From Bdellovibrionales bacterium (GTDB lineage Bacteria; Bdellovibrionota; UBA1018): a DNA stretch of 64,000 nt. The notes below the pieces were generated by a model, which searched no databases, was not told the DNA's origin, and saw only the letters and a list, made by a program, of their open reading frames with translations. Both the position numbers and the translations under genes were made by a program. Shown here one piece after another: positions 17,154 through 26,428 of this stretch (positions are counted from its first letter, which is position 1; every line of letters starts with the position of its first letter). Location: contig JAFEAP010000029.1 in NCBI GenBank assembly GCA_018266355.1, positions 526,909-590,908 on the forward strand, in the 5' to 3' direction.

Positions 17154-17711
17154 CTAAATGGTCATGATCTCTTTTTCTTTCGCCGTGATGAGCTTGTCGA
17201 CTTCGGCGACTTTTTCGTCGGTCTTCTTCTGGATCTGCTCTTGGAACTTCTTCGACTCGTCCTCAGTGACGGTCTTCGCCTTCTCGGCGGCCTTCACGGC
17301 TTCGTTCGAATCGCGGCGGGAATTCCGGATGGCGACCTTCGAGTCTTCGCCGATCTTCTTGATGAGTTTCACCATTTCCTTACGGCGTTCTTCGGTCATC
17401 GCCGGGACGGAGATGCGGACGACTTTCCCGTCGGACTGGGGAGTGAGGCCGATGTTCGCGGCGTGGATCGCCTTTTCGATCGCGGCGATCATCGAGTTTT
17501 CCCACGGGGCGATCTGGATCGTGCGGGCGTCCGGAGTCGTGACGTTCGCGACCTGGGTCAGCGGGGTCATCGAGCCGTAGTAGTCGACTTGGACCGGCTC
17601 GACGAGCGCGGTGGAGGCGCGGCCGGTGCGGACTTTCGTGAGTTCGTTCTTCAGGGCGGCGAGGCTCTTGTCGGCGGCGGTTCCGAATTGATCGAGGATT
17701 TGTTTCGACAT
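17154..17711 (-). CDS. frr: ribosome recycling factor
   Basis: RRF splits the post-termination ribosome together with EF-G. The 185-residue length, the opening that leads to ALKNELTKVRTGRAS, and the domain-II stretch MTPLTQVANVTTPDART followed by KAIHAANIGLTPQSDG are all family hallmarks. The C-terminal helix has the usual DEKVAEVDKLITAKEKEI. It is 30 bp downstream of pyrH and is preceded by AAAGGA. Confidence 0.97.
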   Translation of the reverse strand: MSKQILDQFGTAADKSLAALKNELTKVRTGRASTALVEPVQVDYYGSMTPLTQVANVTTPDARTIQIAPWENSMIAAIEKAIHAANIGLTPQSDGKVVRISVPAMTEERRKEMVKLIKKIGEDSKVAIRNSRRDSNEAVKAAEKAKTVTEDESKKFQEQIQKKTDEKVAEVDKLITAKEKEIMTI

Positions 17712-17741
17712 GGGATTTTCCTTTCGGTTCGATTCTGAAAA

Positions 17742-18518
<777 letters not shown>

Positions 18519-18520
18519 TC

Positions 18521-18552
18521 AAAAAAAAGGGGAGCTCTTTCGAGCTCCCCTT
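18521..18552 (-). terminator. strong intrinsic terminator downstream of tsf
   Basis: On the minus strand an 11-bp perfect stem (18552-18542 with 18537-18527) with a 4-nt loop runs into eight consecutive U residues (the A tract at 18521-18528). It begins 5 bp after the tsf stop and lies upstream of pyrH. Confidence 0.85.
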
Positions 18553-18556
18553 CTTC

Positions 18557-19447
18557 TCAGTTGGTCGTTTCTTCGGTCTTCGCCGTTTCGCCAAGGACGA
18601 AACGCGCGAAGCGATTGATCGTGATCGGGGCGCCGAGCGCCTTCGAGACTTCGGCCGTGTAGCCTTCGATCTTCTTCGCCGGATCCTTCACGTAGGCCTG
18701 CTTCATGAGGCAGATGTCTTCGTAGAATTTGTTGATCTTACCTTCGGCGATCTTCTCGAGGACGTTCGCCGGCTTGCCGGACGCCTTCATCTGCTCGATC
18801 GCGATCTCTTTTTCCTTCGCGACGAGTTCCGCCGGGACTTCCGACGGGTTCACGTGCTGAGGCATGGCCGCCGCGACGTGCATCGCGATGTTCCGGGCGT
18901 ACTCCTGGAACGCCGGATCCTTGCCTTTCGTCGTGCCGAACTCGACGAGGACGCCGACTTTTCCGCCGGCGTGGATGTAGCTCGTCGATTCCGTCGTAGC
19001 CGAGGCCGGGTAACGGACGAAGCGGGAGATCGTCATGTTTTCGCCGAGGGTGGCGATGGCTTCACGGAGCTTCTCTTCGACGGTCATGGACGCGTTCGAA
19101 TAGAATTTCTGGCCCATGAGGGCGCCCATGTCGGTCGGGTTCGCCGTCGCGACGTGGGTCGCGATGTCGTTCACGAAGTTCTTGAATTGTTCCGTCTTCG
19201 CGACGAAGTCGGTCTCGCAGTTCACTTCGACGAGCACGGCGGATTTGCCGTCGTTCAGCGCGTAGATCGTGCCTTCTTTCGTGGCGCGGCCGGCTTTCTT
19301 CGCGGCGGAGGCCATGCCCTTTTTGCGAAGAAACTCGATGGCCTTTTCGAAGTCGCCGGCGGTTTCGGCCAGTGCTTTTTTGCAATCCATCATCCCCGCG
19401 CCGGTTTTCTCGCGGAGGTCTTTCACTGCGGAGGCGGTGATTTCCAT
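18557..19447 (-). CDS. tsf: translation elongation factor Ts
   Basis: EF-Ts recycles EF-Tu by exchanging GDP for GTP. The N-terminal module is clear: VKDLREKTGAGMMDCKKAL, and then the EF-Tu contact motif CETDFVAKTEQF. The core domains follow, and 296 residues is a normal length. ATG is preceded by AAGGA. It follows rpsB after 94 bp, the standard bacterial order, and ends at a strong terminator. Confidence 0.97.
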   Translation of the reverse strand: MEITASAVKDLREKTGAGMMDCKKALAETAGDFEKAIEFLRKKGMASAAKKAGRATKEGTIYALNDGKSAVLVEVNCETDFVAKTEQFKNFVNDIATHVATANPTDMGALMGQKFYSNASMTVEEKLREAIATLGENMTISRFVRYPASATTESTSYIHAGGKVGVLVEFGTTKGKDPAFQEYARNIAMHVAAAMPQHVNPSEVPAELVAKEKEIAIEQMKASGKPANVLEKIAEGKINKFYEDICLMKQAYVKDPAKKIEGYTAEVSKALGAPITINRFARFVLGETAKTEETTN

Positions 19448-19541
19448 GTCAGATCCTTAGGGTTGGTGAAGCTTTGGTTTTTAGGGACCCGGACCGGCGG
19501 TTAGGCCGCGGCCCGGGTCGATCGATTCGGGGACGCGACGA

Positions 19542-20390
19542 TCAGGTCGCGGGCGTTTCGCCTTCGGTCGGAGCTTCGGCGGCCGCTTCGAGGTCGGCTT
19601 CGTCCGGTCCGCGGAGGTCGATATCGCCTTCGAACTTGGAGACCTTCTTCTCGGTGTCCGTTTCTTCGTCGTTCATCGGCTTGTCTTGGGCGCGGAGTTT
19701 CTCTTGGAACACCTTGCCGCCTTCGATGCAGGAGTCGGCGATGAGCTTCGAGAAGAGGCGAACCGAGCGGATCGCGTCGTCGTTACCCGGAATGACGTGC
19801 GTGACGCCCGTCGGGTCGCAGTTCGTGTCGACCACCGCGATCGTCGGGATGCCGAGTTTCGCGGCTTCCTTCACGGCGATGTGTTCCTTTTCGGTGTCGA
19901 TGACGAAGAGGGCTCCGGGAAGCTTCTTCATGTCTTCGATGCCGCCGAGCGACTGCTTCAGCTTCGTGAGCTCGCGGTCGATGCGGGCTTGTTCTTTCTT
20001 CGGCGTTTCCTTCCACTGGTCGGAAGCCTTGAGCGCTTCGAATTTCTTCAAGCGGTCGATCGAGGCCTTCACCGTTTGGTAGTTCGTGAGCATGCCGCCG
20101 AGCCAGCGGTGCGTGACGAAGTGCATGCCCGAACGGAGCGCTTCTTCTTGGACGACGTCCTTGGCTTGTTTCTTCGTGCCGACGAAGAGGATTTTCTTTC
20201 CTTCCGACGCGACCTTCACGGCGAAGTCGGTGGCTTTACGGGTGAGGTCGACCGTCTTTTGGAGGTCGATGATGTAGATCCCGTTGCGCGCGCCGAAGAC
20301 GTACGGCTTCATTTTCGGGTTCCAGCGGCGGGTTTGGTGACCGAAGTGAACGCCCGCTTCGAGCAGTTCTTTCATCGTAATTTGGGGCAT
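19542..20390 (-). CDS. rpsB: 30S ribosomal protein S2
   Basis: S2 joins the 30S head late in assembly. The opening [19 protein letters not shown], then TRRWNPKM, the block [11 protein letters not shown], and the later [13 protein letters not shown] are diagnostic. At 282 residues it carries an acidic C-terminal extension of about 40 residues (Glu/Ala/Asp-rich), longer than in E. coli. AGGAG precedes the ATG at 10 nt. A promoter and a leader of roughly 190 nt lie upstream. Confidence 0.97.
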   Translation of the reverse strand: MPQITMKELLEAGVHFGHQTRRWNPKMKPYVFGARNGIYIIDLQKTVDLTRKATDFAVKVASEGKKILFVGTKKQAKDVVQEEALRSGMHFVTHRWLGGMLTNYQTVKASIDRLKKFEALKASDQWKETPKKEQARIDRELTKLKQSLGGIEDMKKLPGALFVIDTEKEHIAVKEAAKLGIPTIAVVDTNCDPTGVTHVIPGNDDAIRSVRLFSKLIADSCIEGGKVFQEKLRAQDKPMNDEETDTEKKVSKFEGDIDLRGPDEADLEAAAEAPTEGETPAT

Positions 20391-20695
20391 GACTGATGGA
20401 CTCCTGATTTAAAGCGGGAATAAGAAGAGAGAGGGATCGGTCGCTCGCTAGGGAGCTTAGGAATCTTTCGAACTTCGGCTTCTCCGCGGTTTTTCCTCCA
20501 CCCGATCAACCCTCACGCCGGTCTCTCCGGGAGGAGAGCTTTGGCTTCGGGCACCACGAACCTTCGGGTGTGTGTAGTAGTCCGGATGTTCTAGGAAATC
20601 CGCGGGTAAACGGCAAGGGAAAAGCCGGCGATGACGCGACGCGTGATGTATTGGATGTCGGGTCGGTTATCCTAATGGCACTCAAGGAGAGAGCT
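20391..20695. other. intergenic region between divergent rpsB and a small exported-protein gene
   Basis: The minus-strand half is the predicted rpsB leader (about 20581 to 20391), which contains a small hairpin (CTCTCC-GGGA-GGAGAG near 20524-20539) and a repeated CCCGAAG. The plus-strand half contains AAGGAG at 20684-20689 for the next gene. No additional protein gene is visible. Confidence 0.5.
20588..20616 (-). promoter_or_regulatory. sigma-70-like promoter of rpsB
   Basis: On the minus strand TTGCCG (20616-20611) and TAGAAC (20593-20588) are separated by exactly 17 bp, placing transcription start near 20581 and giving a leader of about 190 nt before rpsB. Confidence 0.5.
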
Positions 20696-21061
20696 ATGCG
20701 TCGAGTCGGGTTTGCGGTCGGGATCGGGTTGGTCATGGTCGGGTCGGTTTTCGCGGTGGATTCCGCAGAGAAACCGCCGGCGGGTCGCCCGCCAATGGGG
20801 ATGATGGGTCATCGCGGCCCGCCGCCGGAAGCCCTCGAAGCCTGCAAAGGTAAGAAGGCCGACGATGCGTGCGAATTTTCCCCGCCGACGCCGCCGAAAG
20901 ACGCGCCGAAGGCGAAAGCCCGTGCCGAAGCGAAAGGCGATCGGAAGATCAGCGGGAAGTGCTGGGCGCCGGAATCGTCGAAACCCCTCGCGTGCCGTCC
21001 GAACGGCGGTCATCCCATACCCGAGCCGAAGGACGATGCGGGCGGACCTCCTTCGCACTAA
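20696..21061 (+). CDS. small exported Pro/Cys-containing protein (121 aa)
   Basis: A signal peptide (MRRVGFAVGIGLVMVGSVFA) leads into a Pro/Gly-rich mature part. The pattern EALEACKGKKADDACEF, then a Lys/Pro-rich spacer, then ISGKCWAPESSKPLACRP gives four Cys in a C-x(8)-C ... C-x(10)-C arrangement. It resembles small secreted proteins of unknown role in other proteobacteria. ATG with AAGGAG at 6-nt spacing fixes the start; an upstream in-frame extension reads through the rpsB promoter region and is not coding. It ends 3 bp from a convergent outer-membrane protein gene. Confidence 0.7.
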   Translation: MRRVGFAVGIGLVMVGSVFAVDSAEKPPAGRPPMGMMGHRGPPPEALEACKGKKADDACEFSPPTPPKDAPKAKARAEAKGDRKISGKCWAPESSKPLACRPNGGHPIPEPKDDAGGPPSH

Positions 21062-21064
21062 ATC

Positions 21065-21619
21065 CTAGAAGTAATACCGAATTCCGGCGCCGCCTTCGAA
21101 GAATCCACCCGAGGAGGGCGCGAACGCGACGCCCGGGACCAGTTCGACGAACACGCCGAGCCGCGGATGCGGGGCGAACCACTCGAGGCCGAACGGGATC
21201 CGCACGCCGAATCCGAACGAATCTCCGCTCGTGCCGTAGAACCGGCGATCTTCGCCGCGGTGACGATCGCCCGAGAAGGCGAGGACTATCCCGCCCCCGA
21301 CGTACGGGATGAGGCGCGATCCGAACGCGGTATCGTGTCCAAACGCTCCCGGGAAATGAAAGAGATAGTCTCCGTAGAGAAGCGTGACGTCGCTCGACGA
21401 GAACCCGAAACCGAAGTCGAGCGCGGAAGCCGGATCGAGCCAGAGTTTCCCGGTCACGCCGGTCGGATCGCCGACCAAGACGCCGAGACCGAAGTCTCTG
21501 GTCTTCAGTGCGTCGACGTCCGGATCGGCCGCAAGCGCGGATCCTCCTCCGAGACAAACGAGAACGACGGCCGTCGCGAAACCGCGAGCGATAAAATGCG
21601 AGACACTTCGATTCGACAT
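21065..21619 (-). CDS. small outer-membrane beta-barrel-like protein (184 aa)
   Basis: The chain has a signal peptide ending SALA and then alternating hydrophobic and aromatic strands with Gly-rich turns (FGLGVLVGDPTGVTGKLWL). It finishes in RYYF, a typical barrel C terminus ending in Phe. The VGDPTGVTGK pattern resembles the DUF3996-type barrel proteins known from spirochaetes and others, but I could not check this. The start is the ATG of MSNRS; an upstream in-frame extension lacks a signal-like start. Confidence 0.65.
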   Translation of the reverse strand: MSNRSVSHFIARGFATAVVLVCLGGGSALAADPDVDALKTRDFGLGVLVGDPTGVTGKLWLDPASALDFGFGFSSSDVTLLYGDYLFHFPGAFGHDTAFGSRLIPYVGGGIVLAFSGDRHRGEDRRFYGTSGDSFGFGVRIPFGLEWFAPHPRLGVFVELVPGVAFAPSSGGFFEGGAGIRYYF

Positions 21620-21717
21620 GCGTTTCCCTTTCTGCCCACCTTGGGTTTGATGAAGCAATATCGGTGCCTCGACCCCAGGGCACCGATCCTGCACCTTAGC
21701 GAGTGGAGGATCGAAAA

Positions 21718-21945
21718 ATGGCAAAACGACCCACGTCTATGGGCATGCCCGAACTCGCCATGGTCGCCGGCACGCGCGCGGCGCTCGGAGCGGGGCTCGG
21801 TCTCTTATTCGCGAAACGGCTTTCCGAGGACCAACGCAAGGCGATGGGATGGACGCTCGTCGCCGTCGGCGCGCTCAGCACGATCCCGCTCGGGATCGAC
21901 GTGCTCAGCCGACGTCAGAACGACGCCGTCGCCGAAACGGAGTAG
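21718..21945 (+). CDS. small membrane protein (75 aa)
   Basis: A short protein with two hydrophobic Gly/Ala-rich segments (about 13-36 and 47-62) joined by a charged loop, KRLSEDQRKA. It is probably a small inner-membrane hairpin protein of unknown role. GGAGG at 8 nt before ATG supports translation from this start. Its 3' end overlaps the convergent receptor gene by 31 bp. Confidence 0.55.
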   Translation: MAKRPTSMGMPELAMVAGTRAALGAGLGLLFAKRLSEDQRKAMGWTLVAVGALSTIPLGIDVLSRRQNDAVAETE

Positions 21946-23783
21946 ACGCGCCCTTCGTCCGGGTCGGTCAGTCGATACTGGATCGGTCGGTCGAACACGT
22001 TCTCCACGCCGGCCACCACCGTTATTCCTTCGTGCACTTCGGCGCGCGCGAAGAGGTCGAGGTAGTAATAGCTCGGCAGGCGCTTGATCGAACTCGACGA
22101 GGTTTCGCTGTAGGCGAAGTACTCGGTCGCGCCCTTGTTCACGATCTCGAGTCCGTAGCGATTATCCGGATCGTGGAGGTCCGCCTTCACGATGCCGACC
22201 CAAACCGGCGAGTACGGGAAACCCGTATTCAAGTCCTCGATCTGCGAGCGCTGGTAGGTGAGGCGCGTGCCGAGATCGACCATCGAGAACGCCTTCCAAT
22301 CCTGGGACTGGGTCGCGCCGACGACCCACGCGTCGCCCGCGTTCACCATTTGATAGTAGGTGGTCGAACCGACGGTCGTCTGGCGCGTGTAGCGTGCGTG
22401 TTTGTAGTCGCGGACGAAGAAAGTGAGCTGGTTCTTGTACGCGCCCTTCGCGAAGTCGCCGCCGAACTCGACCGAGCGGACGTTCTCGGGCTGCAGGTCC
22501 GGGTTCGGGAGGCCGACGAGCGTCGTCGGTCCGGCCGGTTGGGTGAATTGGTAATAACGATCGAGAAGCGACGAGAACCGCTTCGTGAATCCGGCGCGTA
22601 GGAACTCGCCGCATTTTCCGCCGTTTTCGAAACGATGCTCCTCCCGCATCCCGAGCGAGGCGGTGGGGTAGAAGCCGTTTCGCGTAACCGCGTATCCGCC
22701 GAGCGTCGGTTCGACGAGGAAGTCGGACTTTTCCGAAGTCGCGAACTTGAATCCGTGCGAAGCTTGGAGATTCAAGATCTGCTCCGACGGGAAATCGCCG
22801 ACCGCGTTTTGGAGATTGCGTTCATATTTCACGCTGCGTACGCCGAAACCGACGCGCGTCGACCCGAAGAGGTACGCCGACTCGTTCCCGAACTGGTGGA
22901 CCTTCTTGATCTGCTTCGAGCTCGGGCTCGCCGAATCGTCGTAGTCGACATAGGCGAAGTCGTAGAAAAAACTCGTCTTCAGGAGCGAAGCGCCGAGTTT
23001 CTTGTCGATTTGGACGACCGGGATGAGCCGGTCGGTCCGCTGGCTCGCCGTATTCGAGGGGTAGCGCTCGGAGAGGAAGTTTTTCGCGTCGGTGTCGCTG
23101 AAAATGAGGTGCGTCGTGATTTTCAGCGACCCCGTCTCGAGGGGGATCGTGCTGAGCGAGAGGCCCGGACCGAAGACGGAATCGGTCGTGATGCCGGCGA
23201 GCGCGGCGTAACGTTTTCCGGAGCGCCCGTAGGAGAATTGCTGGATGTGGCGGGTCGAGTGGAACGCGGTCGCCCGGTTCGAATCGGTGCCGAGGTTTTC
23301 TTGGGTCCAGAGGCGGAGGGTGAGCGAGCCGCCGACGCCGCGCGGATCGAAGGCGCCCAAGGACGGGCCGATTTGGTACGAGTACCCGCTCCAAAAATAC
23401 TGCGGGAACGTCGCGAGGTCCGCGCCGCCGCCTTGGGGGCGGTTGATCGGGATCCCGAGGAGGTTCACGTCGGTCTCTTCCGGACCTTTTCCGATGCCGA
23501 TCACCCCGACTTCGTTCCCGGGCTTGAAGTTCGAGTTCGTGTGAAACGGGAGGTCGTTCGAAAGTTCTTTCGCGACGTTTCCGGTCGAAGCGCGGTCTTT
23601 CGACTTCGCGGTGTAGGCCGGAACGACGGGATCGAATTTCAGCGACTCGGCCGTCGTGCCTTCCGAGATGATCGGGTCGAGCGTCACGGTCGCCGGGGTA
23701 TCCTGCGTGGCGGAAGCCGGGGCGTCGTCCTCGGCGCGGGCAGTGGCGAGAAAGAGCGAGAGAAGGAGGGTCAAAAGCGACAT
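21915..23783 (-). CDS. TonB-dependent outer-membrane receptor
   Basis: This 622-residue protein begins with a signal peptide (MSLLTLLLSLFLATARA), then a plug domain (about 55-165) and a 22-strand-type barrel ending in YSVSATASF, with the terminal Phe typical of outer-membrane insertion. These receptors take up iron chelates, heme, cobalamin or other scarce nutrients using TonB energy. The ligand cannot be read here. It diverges from hemA with about 115 bp between starts, so a link to iron or heme supply is plausible but unproven. The start is the ATG preceded by TATAGC at 6-nt distance; an in-frame extension upstream has no signal peptide start. Confidence 0.85.
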   Translation of the reverse strand: MSLLTLLLSLFLATARAEDDAPASATQDTPATVTLDPIISEGTTAESLKFDPVVPAYTAKSKDRASTGNVAKELSNDLPFHTNSNFKPGNEVGVIGIGKGPEETDVNLLGIPINRPQGGGADLATFPQYFWSGYSYQIGPSLGAFDPRGVGGSLTLRLWTQENLGTDSNRATAFHSTRHIQQFSYGRSGKRYAALAGITTDSVFGPGLSLSTIPLETGSLKITTHLIFSDTDAKNFLSERYPSNTASQRTDRLIPVVQIDKKLGASLLKTSFFYDFAYVDYDDSASPSSKQIKKVHQFGNESAYLFGSTRVGFGVRSVKYERNLQNAVGDFPSEQILNLQASHGFKFATSEKSDFLVEPTLGGYAVTRNGFYPTASLGMREEHRFENGGKCGEFLRAGFTKRFSSLLDRYYQFTQPAGPTTLVGLPNPDLQPENVRSVEFGGDFAKGAYKNQLTFFVRDYKHARYTRQTTVGSTTYYQMVNAGDAWVVGATQSQDWKAFSMVDLGTRLTYQRSQIEDLNTGFPYSPVWVGIVKADLHDPDNRYGLEIVNKGATEYFAYSETSSSSIKRLPSYYYLDLFARAEVHEGITVVAGVENVFDRPIQYRLTDPDEGRVYSVSATASF

Positions 23784-23848
23784 ACGGCGGCTATACTCCG
23801 CGAAAGCCACGGAATCCAAGCGCAATTCGAGACCGAGTTCCATTTCGG

Positions 23849-23898
23849 CCGTGACACTTCCGTGACAAATCGCCGGACGATTTCGTTACAATCTAAGG
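23849..23898 (+). promoter_or_regulatory. hemA promoter with tandem direct repeats
   Basis: TACAAT at 23887-23892 ends 6 nt before the hemA ATG, so transcription would begin at or next to the A of the start codon. A GTGACA at 23862-23867 serves as a -35-like element with a long 19-bp spacer. Two copies of CCGTGACA (23849-23856 and 23860-23867) lie 11 bp apart, the second overlapping the -35. This geometry fits activation by an OmpR-type regulator. Confidence 0.5.
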
Positions 23899-24825
23899 AT
23901 GCTCGACACGTTCGCGGTCATCCATGTCCCGGGATCCCGCAAATCCGAAATCCCCGCTTTCTTCGGCGAGAGCGAAGGGTGGGTTTCTTGGCGCACGTGC
24001 TTGCGGTCGATCTGGATCGGCGTGACGCCCGGTGGATTGAACGACATCGACCTCTCGTCGCTCACGGGTCCCGTCGAGACCTACGAGGGCGAGTCGGCTT
24101 ACGGGTTCCTCCTCGAAGTCGTCTGCGGGCTCCATTCTCCGCTCGCGGGCGAGACCGAAGTGATGGGCCAATTCAAGGAACTCGCCGCCCGCCTCGTGCA
24201 CCGCGAGGACCTCGGCGCCCTCCAGGAAGTCTTTCGCCAGCTGCTCACCGACGCGAAGGCGATCCGTCGCACCCACCTCACGAACCTCGGCTCCCAGTCC
24301 TACGGAAGCCTCACGCGCAAAGTCCTCAAGAACTCCGAACGCGTCCACGTGATCGGCTCCGGTCAGCTCGCGGAAGAGATCCTTCCGTGGCTGAAGGAAT
24401 TCCGCAGCGTCGAGGTTTTCTGCCGGAACGCCGAGAAACGCGACGAGCTGTCCCGGAAATTTCCGGACGCCCAGTTCGCTTCGCTCGAAGTCGCGGTCCC
24501 GGAGTCGGAAGATTTCGGCCGGAACGCCCTCGTGATCGCCGCGCCGATGCCCTCGGGCGAGATCGCGGAATGGGTCGGACGTCACGGTCACCGGTTCGAG
24601 ATGCTCGTCGACCTGCGCGGCGAAGCCGAATCCGACCCGCTGCCGGACTTCTTCGCGGAACTCGAGACCGTCCGCCTCGGCGATTTTTTCACCAGTATGG
24701 AAGCGAATCTGGAAATGATTCGCGCGCGCGTCGCCCGGGCGCGCGAAGACATCGGACAGGTCAGCCGCACGCGAGGGATGCGCCAGGAAATTCGCCCCTT
24801 CGGGTGGGACGATCTTTGTGGCTAG
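23899..24825 (+). CDS. hemA: glutamyl-tRNA reductase, short form
   Basis: HemA reduces glutamyl-tRNA(Glu) to glutamate-1-semialdehyde, the first step of the C5 heme pathway. The catalytic-Cys region is seen as SWRTCLRSIW (usual form S-x-C-N-R-T-E), and LAGETEVMGQFKEL matches the conserved GEPQILGQVK block. A Rossmann-like NADPH domain (about 148-245, with VHVIGSGQLAEEIL) follows. At 308 residues it is roughly 100 shorter than usual, and the C-terminal dimerisation domain is largely missing. It overlaps hemC by 8 nt. No spaced Shine-Dalgarno is present; TACAAT lies 6 nt upstream. Confidence 0.85.
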   Translation: MLDTFAVIHVPGSRKSEIPAFFGESEGWVSWRTCLRSIWIGVTPGGLNDIDLSSLTGPVETYEGESAYGFLLEVVCGLHSPLAGETEVMGQFKELAARLVHREDLGALQEVFRQLLTDAKAIRRTHLTNLGSQSYGSLTRKVLKNSERVHVIGSGQLAEEILPWLKEFRSVEVFCRNAEKRDELSRKFPDAQFASLEVAVPESEDFGRNALVIAAPMPSGEIAEWVGRHGHRFEMLVDLRGEAESDPLPDFFAELETVRLGDFFTSMEANLEMIRARVARAREDIGQVSRTRGMRQEIRPFGWDDLCG

Positions 24826-26428
24826 TCCGAAACGGCTCCGCATTTCCTCGCGCCAGAGCGATCTCGCGCGCATCCAGGCTTACCTCGTCGGCGAAGCGCT
24901 CCGGCGCGCGCATCCGGGACTCGAGATCGACTTCCGCTTTCGCGAATCGCTCGGCGACGTGAACCAAGCCGACCCGCTTTGGAAGATGCCCGAACGCGGC
25001 GTCTTCACCGAGGATTTCCTCGCCGATCTCGTCGGCGGCGAAACCGATCTCGTCGTGCACTCCTGGAAAGACCTTCCGGTCGCCGAGCGCTCCGAAACGG
25101 AGATCGTCGCCACGCTCCCGCGCGCGGACGCGCGGGACCTCCTTCTCCTCAAGAAATCGGCATGGCCGCGCGTCGGCGCGAACCGCCGGCTTCGCGTTTA
25201 TTCCTCTTCGCCGCGTCGGGCGCGGAACCTCGGGGGTTTCCTCGCCGACCACCTTCCGACGCCGATCGCGGCGGTCGAGTTCGTCCCCGTGCGCGGGAAT
25301 ATCCCGACTCGCGTGCGGAAGCTCTTCGAGGACGGGGAGATCGACGCGCTGATCGTCGCGAAGGCGGCCCTCGATCGGCTGCTCGCGCCGGTTCCCGGCG
25401 CGCCCGCCCACGAAACCGAGAAATTCGGCGCCACCGCCGACGAGCTCCGCCGCCGGATCGCGGATTGCCGGTGGATGGTCCTCCCGCTCTCGGAAAACCC
25501 GACGGCGGCCGCCCAAGGCGCGCTCGCGATCGAGATCCGGAAGGACCGCGACGATCTTCGCGGACTCCTCGCGAAGATCCACGACGAGAACACCGCGCGC
25601 GCCGTCCGGCGCGAACGCGAGATCCTCGCCGGATACGGAGGAGGATGCCACCAGAAGATCGGCGTGAGCGTGCTCAAGCGCGATTACGGCGAGATCACTT
25701 TCCTGCGCGGAGAGACGGACGCGGGCGAAGTCCTCGATCGCAGCGAGCTCGAGCCGATCGGAGGGAGGAAGAGCGCGAAGATTTCGGACCCGGCCGCGCT
25801 TTGGCCGTCCCCCGGCGCGGTCCTCGACGGAAACGAGGGATTCTACCAACGGCGCGCTCTCCCGATCACCTCGGAGGAGTTCGCGCGTCGGACGGAGGGC
25901 CGGGCGCTTTGGATCGCACGGGCGAACGCGCTGCCCTCCGAAGTGAACCTCGGACCGGAACGCGTGGTTTGGACGGCGGGGCTCGCGACCTGGCGAAAAC
26001 TCGCCCGGCACGGCGTGTGGGTGAACGGCTCCGCGGAGGGTCTCGGCGAGCGCGAGGCGCCGAATGTCGACGCGATCCACGGTCAAGTCGTCTTATGGGT
26101 GAAGCTCACTCACTCCCCGGTCGACGGCCTGCCCCCGGGGGGACCGGAGGAGATGCCTTCGCTCGCGACCTACGACCTTCTGCCGCGCGCGGACGTGCCG
26201 GACCTCGCCGGAAAGCGGGAGTTCTTCTGGATGAGCGGTTCCGCATTCGTCGCGGCGCTCGCGCGTCATCCCGAAATCCGCGAAGCGCGCCACCGGAGCG
26301 GACCCGGGCGTACCCACGAAGTCTTGCGCCAGGTGCTCGGGGAGCGCGCGAAAATCGAGATTGAACTGGGTTATTCCGCTTGGCTAAAACAAATACGAGC
26401 CAAGGGAAACGAAGGAGAGGGATCATGA
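24818..26428 (+). CDS. hemC: fused hydroxymethylbilane synthase / uroporphyrinogen-III synthase
   Basis: The N-terminal 310 residues are HemC, which polymerises four porphobilinogens: VHSWKDLP carries the catalytic Asp, and GGGCHQKIGV carries the Cys that binds the dipyrromethane cofactor. Residues 330-536 look like a diverged HemD that closes the ring: RVVWTAGLATWRKLARHG, then GLGE, and later FFWMSGSAFVAALARHP. No separate hemD is present in the cluster, which supports the fusion. The start is GTG, 8 nt inside hemA, so translation is probably coupled. The stop overlaps hemB by 4 nt. Confidence 0.85.
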   Translation: MASPKRLRISSRQSDLARIQAYLVGEALRRAHPGLEIDFRFRESLGDVNQADPLWKMPERGVFTEDFLADLVGGETDLVVHSWKDLPVAERSETEIVATLPRADARDLLLLKKSAWPRVGANRRLRVYSSSPRRARNLGGFLADHLPTPIAAVEFVPVRGNIPTRVRKLFEDGEIDALIVAKAALDRLLAPVPGAPAHETEKFGATADELRRRIADCRWMVLPLSENPTAAAQGALAIEIRKDRDDLRGLLAKIHDENTARAVRREREILAGYGGGCHQKIGVSVLKRDYGEITFLRGETDAGEVLDRSELEPIGGRKSAKISDPAALWPSPGAVLDGNEGFYQRRALPITSEEFARRTEGRALWIARANALPSEVNLGPERVVWTAGLATWRKLARHGVWVNGSAEGLGEREAPNVDAIHGQVVLWVKLTHSPVDGLPPGGPEEMPSLATYDLLPRADVPDLAGKREFFWMSGSAFVAALARHPEIREARHRSGPGRTHEVLRQVLGERAKIEIELGYSAWLKQIRAKGNEGEGS

